From: Verrucomicrobiales bacterium
GTDB taxonomy: Bacteria; Verrucomicrobiota; Verrucomicrobiia; Methylacidiphilales; JAAUTS01
NCBI GenBank assembly: GCA_031256975.1
Contig: JAIRPN010000004.1
Span: forward strand, 185,846 to 249,845
Direction: 5' to 3'
DNA: 64,000 bases
Numbering within the stretch: position 1 is the first letter of the stretch; every line of letters begins with the position of its first letter. The notes below the pieces were generated by a model, which was given only the letters and a program-made list of their open reading frames with translations, had not been told where the DNA came from and searched no databases. The translations under genes were made by a program, and so were the position numbers. Below are positions 16,494-22,910 of this stretch, one piece after another.

Positions 16494-17465
16494 TCAGGAA
16501 TTATAGCCGTTGGGGTGCGCCTTGCGCCACTCCCAGGCGGTTTCAATAATGGTCGAAAGCTTGTTAAAGCGCGGTTTCCAGCCCATGTCCATTTTGACCT
16601 TGTTGGCGGATGCCACCAAGCGCGGCGGATCGCCCGGGCGGGGCGGCATCATTTTGGCCGGAATCGCATGTCCGGTAATTTTGCGCGCCGTTTCAATCAC
16701 CTGCAACACCGAGTAACCGTCGCCGGAACCCAAGTTGTAAAATCCGCTGCTGGCACGGTCCAACGCCTTGATGTGGGCGTCGGCCAGGTCGATGACATGC
16801 ACATAGTCGCGGATGCAGGTGCCGTCGGGAGTATTGTATTCGTTGCCGAAGATCGACATGTGATCCTTCTTGCCCAGCGCGACGTCCAGCACGTTGGGAA
16901 TCAAATGGGTTTCGATCTTGCGGTCCTCTCCGTTGACCTTCGAGGCACCGGCGGCATTGAAGTAACGCAGCGCGGTAAAGGTCACGCCGTGCACCTGCTC
17001 ATACCACTTCAGCACCTGTTCAAAAATCAGCTTGGAATGGCCGTAAGGATTGATCGGACGCTGCGGAATACGTTCGTCCATCGGCATTTTTTCCGGCAGG
17101 CCATAAGTCGCGCAGCTCGAGGAAAACACGAATTTTTTGCAACCCACGCGGACCGCGGCTTCCAGCAAATTGGTGCCGCCCATCACGTTGGTCTGGTAGT
17201 AAACATAGGGATTGGTCATCGACTCGCCGACCAATGCTTTTCCCGCGAAATGAATCACGGCTTCCGGTTTGAAACCGCTGACAGCGGCATTGACCTGTTC
17301 GAAATTGTTGATATCACCCACCGTTAGCGTCGCCGGACTGACCACTGCCCGTTGGTGCCCCTCTTCCATGTTGTCGAAAACCAACACTTCATGGCCGCAC
17401 TTAAGCAATTCTTCTACACAGACACTGCCAATATAACCAGCTCCTCCAGTCACGAAAATACGCAT
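16494..17465 (-). CDS. galE: UDP-glucose 4-epimerase
   Basis: A 323-aa extended SDR that interconverts UDP-glucose and UDP-galactose. It has the Rossmann motif TGGAGYIGS (6-14), HFAGKALVGES, FSSSCATYG with the catalytic serine/threonine region, and NPYGHSKL with the YxxxK pair. Then FTALRYFNAAGAS and GTCIRDYVHVIDLADAH, both GalE-specific. It ends 11 bp before hprK. The 104-bp gap upstream contains a hairpin-like inverted repeat, so it probably has its own promoter or is read through from uxuA. Confidence 0.95.
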   Translation of the reverse strand: MRIFVTGGAGYIGSVCVEELLKCGHEVLVFDNMEEGHQRAVVSPATLTVGDINNFEQVNAAVSGFKPEAVIHFAGKALVGESMTNPYVYYQTNVMGGTNLLEAAVRVGCKKFVFSSSCATYGLPEKMPMDERIPQRPINPYGHSKLIFEQVLKWYEQVHGVTFTALRYFNAAGASKVNGEDRKIETHLIPNVLDVALGKKDHMSIFGNEYNTPDGTCIRDYVHVIDLADAHIKALDRASSGFYNLGSGDGYSVLQVIETARKITGHAIPAKMMPPRPGDPPRLVASANKVKMDMGWKPRFNKLSTIIETAWEWRKAHPNGYNS

Positions 17466-17532
17466 AACGCGTACAATAATGGGGAAACCAACCTTGAAGT
17501 CACGCGGATTTTTTCATATCCGGCAGGCCTGT

Positions 17533-17558
17533 CATTAGCGCCCGTTACAACGCTAATG
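17533..17558. terminator. Hairpin between uxuA and galE
   Basis: CATTAGCG and CGCTAATG form perfect eight-base arms around ten bases. It follows the uxuA stop. No T-tract is visible on the minus strand, so it may be an attenuating or mRNA-stabilising hairpin rather than a terminator. Confidence 0.35.
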
Positions 17559-17569
17559 GCGAAACGGTT

Positions 17570-18778
17570 TTATTCCGAAGCGCGCAACCCGAGCATCAGG
17601 CCGCGCAATTCCGACAGACCACGCATGCGGCCAATGCAGGTGTAACCCGGGTTGGCGTTGCTGAGGTCCTTCTGCAGGTCATCCATCATCGTATGGCCAT
17701 GGTCGGGGCGGAACGCTAACAGCCAGTCTGCGCGGCCTTCCTTCTTGCGCCGGTCCTGCTCATCCAGCAGTAACCGAACCACCTTCGGCATGTCCACCGA
17801 ACCGGCCAGATGGTCGGCCTCGAAGAACGAACCGTCGGGCAGGCGCTGGGTGCTGCGCAAGTGCACCGCATGGATGCGGGAGGCAAATTGCTTCGCCATG
17901 GCAGGCAAATCATTCTGCGGCCCGGCACTGAAGGAACCGGTGCAGAAACACAGGCCGTTCGCCGGACTGTCCACCGCCTTGAACAAGGCTTCCACATCCG
18001 CGGCTTTCGATACGATGCGGGGCAATCCCAAAACCGGGAATGGTGGATCATCAGGATGCACCGCCAGTTTTACATCGGCTTCCTCCGCTGCGGGACATAC
18101 GGCTTCGAGAAAACGGATAAAATTCTTCCGTAATCCGTCCTTACCCATACCGTCGTATTTTGCCAACATCGTGCGGATGTCGCCAACGGTGAGGCCGAAC
18201 TTGCAACCGGGGAACACGTCGATGATATTGCGGATGAATTGCTCGCGATTGGCGTTGTCCAGTGATTCCCACCAAGTCTTGGCATCCTGCAATTGCTTCA
18301 CCGTGTAATCAGCCTCGGCGCCCTTGCGCTGCAACGCGTAAATTTCAAACGCGGCGAAGTGTGCCGGGTTGTACAGCAAACATTCGGACCCGTCCGGCAA
18401 TTTGTGCCTCAAGTCGGTACGAATCCAATCCAATACCGGCATGAAATTATAAATCACCGTCTTCACACCCTCCGCACCGAGATTGCGCAAGGTCTGGGCG
18501 TAGTTGTCAAACAACTTTTTCAGGTCGCCCTTGCCCGTGCGAATATCCTCATGCACCGGTACCGATTCAACCGCCGTCCAGCGCAGGCCCGCCCGTTCCA
18601 CGATGCTGATCCGCTCGCGAATCGCCTCGCGCGGCCACAACTCGCCATAGGGTATCTGGTGCAACGAGGTGAATACCGCCGTGGCGCCCGCCTGGCGGAT
18701 GTACGATAACGGCACCATGTCATCCGGGCCGTACCAGCGGAAGGATTCTTCCATCAATTGATAGTCGCCAATGGCCAT
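17570..18778 (-). CDS. uxuA: Mannonate dehydratase
   Basis: UxuA dehydrates D-mannonate to 2-keto-3-deoxygluconate in glucuronate breakdown. The 402-aa protein has the family start FRWYGPDD, SYIRQAGATAVFTSLHQIPYGELW, and metal/substrate elements VESVPVHEDI, HPDDPPFPVLGLPRI, GLCFCTGSFSAG and VHLRSTQRL. It starts two bases after the stop of the SDR gene upstream, which fits the reductase that makes mannonate; so this is a two-gene uronate operon. The C-terminal RPDHGHTMMDDL is also conserved in UxuA. Confidence 0.96.
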   Translation of the reverse strand: MAIGDYQLMEESFRWYGPDDMVPLSYIRQAGATAVFTSLHQIPYGELWPREAIRERISIVERAGLRWTAVESVPVHEDIRTGKGDLKKLFDNYAQTLRNLGAEGVKTVIYNFMPVLDWIRTDLRHKLPDGSECLLYNPAHFAAFEIYALQRKGAEADYTVKQLQDAKTWWESLDNANREQFIRNIIDVFPGCKFGLTVGDIRTMLAKYDGMGKDGLRKNFIRFLEAVCPAAEEADVKLAVHPDDPPFPVLGLPRIVSKAADVEALFKAVDSPANGLCFCTGSFSAGPQNDLPAMAKQFASRIHAVHLRSTQRLPDGSFFEADHLAGSVDMPKVVRLLLDEQDRRKKEGRADWLLAFRPDHGHTMMDDLQKDLSNANPGYTCIGRMRGLSELRGLMLGLRASE

Positions 18779-18780
18779 AA

Positions 18781-19602
18781 TCAGACTCCGGAAAACGCGC
18801 AGAAACCGCCATCCACGGCCAAGACTGTGCCGGTGACAAACCTGGAGGCATCGGCAAGCAGGTAATGCACCGCGCCGAATAATTCCCCAGCCTCGCCAAA
18901 ACGTCCGAACGGAGTGTTTTGCACGATCAATTTTCCACGTTCCGTGAGCGAACCGTCCTCGTTGGTCAGCAAGCGGCGGTTTTGTTCCCCCAGAAAAAAG
19001 CCCGGCATCAGCGCATTGACACGGACCTTTCCCGAAGTCTTGTGGGCCATGTCGACCGCCAGCCAGCGGGTGAAATTCTCCACCCCGGCTTTCGCCGCGG
19101 AATAACCGACCACCCGGGTCAACGCCTGCGGGGCCGATACGGAGGAGTAATTGACCACCGTCCCCTGCCCGCCCTGCACCATTGCGGGAACAAACACCAG
19201 TGACGGCAGCACCGTACCCAGCAGGTTCAAATCCACCACCTGTTTGAAGGCATTGATATCGAGGTCAAAAAAACTCTTGTCGGGGGATATTGTCGCGCCC
19301 GGCATGTTACCGCCCGCACCGTTCAACAGGCCGTCGATGCGGCTCCATTTTTTCAGCACCGTGTCACGCACCTGTTCCAGCGCGGGACGATCCAAGACGT
19401 CGGCAACCAGGCCAAGGCACTCCGCGGCCGGGGTTTGTTGTTTGCACTTGGCCAGGGCGGCATCCAGTTTGTCCTGGCTGCGGCCCAGGTAAACCACCCG
19501 GGCACCTTGCGAGGCGAGATAATCGGCGGCGGAACCCGCCAAAGCTCCCGTGGCGCCGCTAACCACGATGACACGACCGGCAAGATCAAAGAGATGACTC
19601 AT
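18781..19602 (-). CDS. SDR oxidoreductase, probable D-mannonate oxidoreductase (fructuronate reductase)
   Basis: A 273-aa classical SDR with cofactor motif SGATGALAG (about 15-23), NGAGG at about 95, catalytic serines and YSAAK (Y-x3-K). Sequences such as NGAGGNMPGAT, NYSSVSAPQALTRV and MPGFFLGEQNRRLL are typical of the SDR proteins that sit next to uxuA and are annotated as fructuronate reductase. The function is inferred mainly from the tight coupling to uxuA (2-bp gap). A tRNA-Ser gene ends 22 bp upstream on the same strand, so both may share a transcript. The classical UxuB is a different, longer family; this is an analogue. Confidence 0.8.
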   Translation of the reverse strand: MSHLFDLAGRVIVVSGATGALAGSAADYLASQGARVVYLGRSQDKLDAALAKCKQQTPAAECLGLVADVLDRPALEQVRDTVLKKWSRIDGLLNGAGGNMPGATISPDKSFFDLDINAFKQVVDLNLLGTVLPSLVFVPAMVQGGQGTVVNYSSVSAPQALTRVVGYSAAKAGVENFTRWLAVDMAHKTSGKVRVNALMPGFFLGEQNRRLLTNEDGSLTERGKLIVQNTPFGRFGEAGELFGAVHYLLADASRFVTGTVLAVDGGFCAFSGV

Positions 19603-19624
19603 AAAATATCCATGTAAAAAAGCG

Positions 19625-19711
19625 CGGACAGGGTGGGATTTGAACCCACGGTAGGGTTACCCCTACGCCTGATTTCGAGTCAGGTACTTTAAACCACTCA
19701 GCCACCTGTCC
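19625..19711 (-). tRNA. tRNA-Ser (anticodon CGA)
   Basis: A class II tRNA on the minus strand. Acceptor GGACAGG pairs with CCTGTCC; anticodon stem-loop CTGACTCGAAATCAG carries CGA; the long variable arm is the GTAGGGGTAACCCTAC hairpin; the T arm has GGTTCAAATCC. CCA is not encoded. The integrase gene starts 200 bp away on the 5' side of this tRNA, not on the 3' side where integration usually occurs. Confidence 0.93.
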
Positions 19712-19838
19712 TGTAATTGCTTACGATTCAATACTACAGAGCATTTGCCACTTGGCAAGCCTGTTCTATCCCTGTATTTATCAAGCTTTAAAGGCAATTG
19801 ACATATTTCCCTAGAGCCTTAAAAAATTTTAAAACAAC

Positions 19839-19866
19839 TTGACCGACTTATTTTAATATGTAACAA
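19839..19866 (+). promoter_or_regulatory. Putative promoter of the integrase
   Basis: TTGACC (19839-19844), 16-base spacer, TAACAA (19861-19866). A second TTGACA lies at 19798-19803 with TAAAAA 16 bases downstream. Both face the integrase. Confidence 0.45.
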
Positions 19867-19870
19867 AAAA

Positions 19871-19902
19871 CGTAGCAAGATTGTAGCAAAAACCGTAGCA
19901 AA
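19871..19902 (+). repeat. Three direct repeats of GTAGCAA upstream of the integrase
   Basis: CGTAGCAA at 19871, TGTAGCAA at 19882 and CGTAGCAA at 19894, phased 11-12 bases apart, i.e. about one helical turn. Such phased copies just before an integrase gene resemble arm-type binding sites for the integrase or its accessory factor; this is inference. Confidence 0.5.
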
Positions 19903-19911
19903 AAAGAATTT

Positions 19912-20976
19912 ATGAACTTACAAAAACGTGGAAAAAACGGATTTTATTATGTCCGTTTTCAATGGCAAGGTAAAGATATTTGGCGCTCTACCAAATGTAC
20001 CACCCAATCCCTTGCTCTTACAACAGCCAAGACCATCTACCGTGCAGTCATTAGCGGCAGAGCAGAGGCTTTGAATAAAACAAAAATTAAAAGCCCCTAC
20101 CCCACCCTTGGGCAAATCACTAAAATATATAAGGATAAAGCCCCGGCCCGATCCCGCACCAAAACCAACAATATTAATGCATTGCGAAATGTCTGTTTTT
20201 TAGTACTCGGAAAAGAATTATCTGACTTAAAAACTGACGTTTTAACAGCCGATTTAGTACGCAATTATCAAACTAAAAAAATCGAATCAGCAAAAACGGA
20301 GACAAAAAAAGCTTCTGCCGAAGTAAGCGCCAATTCCAGCCTAAGACAAGCCAAGTCAATTTTCGCAAAAAAAGTCATGTACCTGTATAATGATTTTACT
20401 CTACCTGATTTGTCTGGATTTATGCAAAGTCCATGCGTCACAGACACCAAAATCCATGGATTTGTTCCCTTCCCGTTCGCAAAATGGTTTGGATTCTGCC
20501 GTACTGTCTACAAGTTGAAGAGTTCAGATGTATCGGCATGGCGATTGTTTATCATGATGTCCAAACTTGGAATGTCCAACCGTGAAGCTTATTTTGCTGA
20601 AGAAAGCTGGATTGAAAAGCGTGGCAATAGTTACGTCATGAGCATTAAGATCCGTGATAATTTCAAACCGAAAAGTAAAAACAGGATACGAGATATTCCT
20701 ATAAGTTCGAAAATAGCTGATTATCTACTAGAAAAGGCTCATCCACTCGCTACCCATATAGCACCAGATGGGAAATTTGCAGCTATCCGACTCAATAAGA
20801 TATTCCGCCACTATTTCCCTGATCGGCAAAAAGCAATTTATGAATTGCGGAAACATGCTGGCAGTTTAGTGGCCACTCGCGATAACATATTATCTGCCGC
20901 AAAATTTCTCGGAGATCGTAACGAAACGGCTGAAAAATATTATGTTGCTTTACTAAAACCAATCAAACCACTATGA
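19912..20976 (+). CDS. int: Tyrosine recombinase/integrase
   Basis: A 354-aa integrase that should cut and rejoin phage and host att DNA. The N-terminal part (FYYVRFQWQGKDIWRSTKCT) is the arm/AP2-like integrase domain; a core-binding domain follows. The catalytic domain is divergent: a region around MSNREAYF for box I, a basic RIRDIPIS strand, YELRKHAGS for box II (R and H) and FLGDRNETAEKYY with nucleophile Y343 or Y344; the usual second H/W before the tyrosine is D. Codon use is AT-rich (clearly unlike the GC-rich phage genes next to it). It is convergent with the lysis genes. Activity is likely but not assured given the divergent box I. Confidence 0.8.
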   Translation: MNLQKRGKNGFYYVRFQWQGKDIWRSTKCTTQSLALTTAKTIYRAVISGRAEALNKTKIKSPYPTLGQITKIYKDKAPARSRTKTNNINALRNVCFLVLGKELSDLKTDVLTADLVRNYQTKKIESAKTETKKASAEVSANSSLRQAKSIFAKKVMYLYNDFTLPDLSGFMQSPCVTDTKIHGFVPFPFAKWFGFCRTVYKLKSSDVSAWRLFIMMSKLGMSNREAYFAEESWIEKRGNSYVMSIKIRDNFKPKSKNRIRDIPISSKIADYLLEKAHPLATHIAPDGKFAAIRLNKIFRHYFPDRQKAIYELRKHAGSLVATRDNILSAAKFLGDRNETAEKYYVALLKPIKPL

Positions 20977-21034
20977 AGCTAGTTGTTGAATATTTGAAGT
21001 GAGCCAGGACACTGCTTAACAGCCTGAAAAGCAA

Positions 21035-21571
21035 TCAAATCGCCCTAGCCGCGATTCGAATAATTCCAAAACGGGGATCAAGCCTGCGCTGCCGCTTCAT
21101 GCACTCCCTGCCCTCGCGCGAGCCATCGTCATTGGTGTTTCCCTCGATGGTGGAAAGCATCTGACCGGACACCGTAAACCCGCTGACAATCGCCAGATGG
21201 GAAACCACGGGGAACAAAACCAGAACATCCCCCGGCAACGGGGTATCCCCGCCATAGGCCCCGTCAGGGTAATAAATCAACCGTGCCGGTGTGTCGGGTT
21301 TCCTGGCCCAGGACAGCCATTCCTGCACGCTGGCCGACTTGGGGCGGTTATCCTCGGTCAGGGCAAGCAACGGATTCTTGAACATGGCCTTGCGCAATAC
21401 CCAGCACCCATAGGCCGCACACCAAGGCGCGCGGTCGGCGTAACCCTCGGGATAAGTCGTGGCCGACCAGTATTTTTCGATCCCTGGTCCTTGGTTGTTG
21501 GAGGTTTCATGAACGCCAAGCTGCGTCAAGGCAACCCCGACAATGCTTTCCTGCGGACGATTCATAATCAC
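21035..21571 (-). CDS. Phage endolysin-like CHAP-type peptidase
   Basis: A 178-aa protein (from GTG 21571; ATG 21565 also possible) resembling small NlpC/P60- or CHAP-type amidases/endopeptidases of phages. The likely catalytic Cys lies in RAPWCAAYGCWVL, the His in VVSHLAIVSG and the third residue Asn in TIEGNTND. Spacing (Cys ~49, His ~123, Asn ~143 counted from the ATG) fits the family. It has no signal peptide, so release would need a holin, and holin-like genes lie just upstream. It overlaps the stop of the lipoprotein gene by four bases. Confidence 0.75.
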   Translation of the reverse strand: MIMNRPQESIVGVALTQLGVHETSNNQGPGIEKYWSATTYPEGYADRAPWCAAYGCWVLRKAMFKNPLLALTEDNRPKSASVQEWLSWARKPDTPARLIYYPDGAYGGDTPLPGDVLVLFPVVSHLAIVSGFTVSGQMLSTIEGNTNDDGSREGRECMKRQRRLDPRFGIIRIAARAI

Positions 21572-21798
21572 TTTGCCTTGAGTTCCTTTATCTCGGTTTC
21601 CAGATCATTGACCGTGTTCAGGGCGTCACGGGTAAAAATCGGCGCCTCAACACGGGCCCTCTCCGCATCCGGCAAAGACATGAGGCGTTGCAGGTTATTG
21701 CTGCCTGTTACCGGGGCGGTCCTGGTCGTCGCGGCGCAACCCGCCATCAGCGCCAGGCTTGCCGCCAATCCAGCCATCAATATGTTTTTTATTTTCAT
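21568..21798 (-). CDS. Small phage lipoprotein (o-spanin-like)
   Basis: A 76-aa protein with signal peptide and lipobox: KIKNILMAGLAASLALMAGC-AATT, so lipidation at Cys21 is expected. After it comes a short hydrophilic region with a helical, charged C-terminus (LNTVNDLETEIKELKAK) that could form a coiled coil. Position between holin-like genes and the endolysin fits an outer-membrane spanin subunit, although no classical proline-rich Rz1 features are seen. It starts inside the overlapping 21695-21904 gene, reminiscent of nested Rz/Rz1. Confidence 0.6.
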   Translation of the reverse strand: MKIKNILMAGLAASLALMAGCAATTRTAPVTGSNNLQRLMSLPDAERARVEAPIFTRDALNTVNDLETEIKELKAK

Positions 21799-21904
21799 CG
21801 TGTTCTTTCCGCGCCTGCTGTTTTTCCCGCTGCTCCGGCGTCCGGGCCACCTTGGTTTTGAAAACAAAAATCTCCCGAAGCGCCGCGAAAAACTCCCTAA
21901 TCAT
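21695..21904 (-). CDS. Short basic protein overlapping the lipoprotein gene (uncertain)
   Basis: A 69-aa frame whose ATG overlaps the stop of the upstream gene (ATGATTAG), a layout that favours translational coupling. The product is strongly basic and charged (FFAALREIFVFKTKV then RTPEQREKQQARKEHDENKK). The second half lies over the lipoprotein start in another frame, and its composition there could be a shadow of that gene. A short charged helical protein next to a lipoprotein would suit an accessory lysis gene, but no membrane segment is present. Confidence 0.35.
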   Translation of the reverse strand: MIREFFAALREIFVFKTKVARTPEQREKQQARKEHDENKKHIDGWIGGKPGADGGLRRDDQDRPGNRQQ

Positions 21905-22529
21905 AAAAAGCGTCAGACAAGCCCAAGGCCACCTGCCCCCAAAAGTTGATCCACGCCCCGGCGTCCTTGCCGATAACCGGCCGGACCAGATCGGCGGCCA
22001 GGGCGATGCCGTCGGCGAGTTCCTTCCAGTGGGTCTTGTCAGGCAACCACCGGCCAAGGGCGGTCTTGATTTGCCCGTCGGTAAGATCCTCGCCGGTGGC
22101 CAGGGTGCCGACAAAGGCCGAGAGCCCGCCGATCAAATCCTTTTTGTCCTGAAAATCCTGCTCCGAGACGGCATGCTTCAACACCAATAACGACAGCGCC
22201 TTGACCGCGCCCCGCACCTGGCCGTTCACGCTCTCAACAGTTGGCTGTAACAGCGCACACGAGGAAAACAACAAGCCAAGCGTGACAAAGGCCGCCACGA
22301 TCAAGGGCGACTGCGGGTAATTGTTCTTGTCATCCTTCGGCTCCGGTTTGGGCGGTGTACGTTCCGCCTTCCACTCATCAAAAATGCCCCAGCCCGCCCC
22401 CACCAGGGCCAGCACCGCCCCGCACAAAGTTTCCAACTTGTCATGCCGCACCGTGCCGCCGTAAAGCGCCCCGAAGGTGCCGACCGCCGTGAAGGCGTGC
22501 CGGATAAAGCTTAATACCGCGTTTTTCAT
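21897..22529 (-). CDS. Holin-like membrane protein with lipobox-like third segment
   Basis: A 210-aa protein. The first ~50 residues contain two hydrophobic stretches (HAFTAVGTFGALYGG and TLCGAVLALVGAGWGIFDEW), the usual look of small phage holins. A hydrophilic linker (PPKPEPKDDKNN) leads to a third hydrophobic stretch ending in LLFSSCALL, which looks like an internal lipobox; the rest (~110 residues) is soluble and helical. This could be a fusion of a holin-like and a lipoprotein-like gene: no methionine occurs between them. Position upstream of the endolysin supports a role in lysis. Confidence 0.55.
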   Translation of the reverse strand: MKNAVLSFIRHAFTAVGTFGALYGGTVRHDKLETLCGAVLALVGAGWGIFDEWKAERTPPKPEPKDDKNNYPQSPLIVAAFVTLGLLFSSCALLQPTVESVNGQVRGAVKALSLLVLKHAVSEQDFQDKKDLIGGLSAFVGTLATGEDLTDGQIKTALGRWLPDKTHWKELADGIALAADLVRPVIGKDAGAWINFWGQVALGLSDAFYD

Positions 22530-22530
22530 G

Positions 22531-22902
22531 TTATTTGCTCCTTAGATTGGCGTCGCGCAGGTGACGGAGGATTTCCTTGACGTCGTCCTGCGTCTCGCCG
22601 ATTTCCTTTTTGATTTCCCCAAGCGCGTCCTTCTGGGCGGCCTGCGTGTCCGAAAAAACCTTGAGCGTGACAAAGTGCTGCGCCTGCTCGGCCCGGAAGG
22701 TGGTCAGCTCACCCATGCTGACTACCTCGTCCTTCCTGGCGTAACGGTCGTCAAGCCGGTGTTCGAGATACAGCCAGAAGAGCCAGTTGAAAAACAGCGC
22801 GACCGGCACCACGATCCCGGAAATAAGCCCGAGCAGTTTTAAAATCGGCAGGCTGACAATAAGCGTGTCATCCTTGATACTTGCCCTGGTGTTCATATTC
22901 AT
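22531..22902 (-). CDS. Membrane protein with coiled coil, lysis or tail-associated
   Basis: A 123-aa protein with one long hydrophobic segment (about 20-46, LLGLISGIVVPVALFFNWLFWLYL) followed by a charged region (HRLDDRYARKDEV) and a long helical coiled-coil-like part (EIKKEIGETQDDVKEILRHLRD). This layout resembles i-spanins or haemolysin XhlA-type proteins of phages. ATG 22902 is chosen, eight bases after the fibre-gene stop, giving MNMNTRASIKDD; longer frames would overlap the fibre gene. Confidence 0.55.
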   Translation of the reverse strand: MNMNTRASIKDDTLIVSLPILKLLGLISGIVVPVALFFNWLFWLYLEHRLDDRYARKDEVVSMGELTTFRAEQAQHFVTLKVFSDTQAAQKDALGEIKKEIGETQDDVKEILRHLRDANLRSK

Positions 22903-22910
22903 GATTATCG

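Noticed and set aside
19625..19711. tRNA-Ser as the attachment site of the prophage
   Set aside because: The 3' end of the tRNA points away from the integrase, and no second copy of the tRNA 3' part was seen near 50.8 kb.
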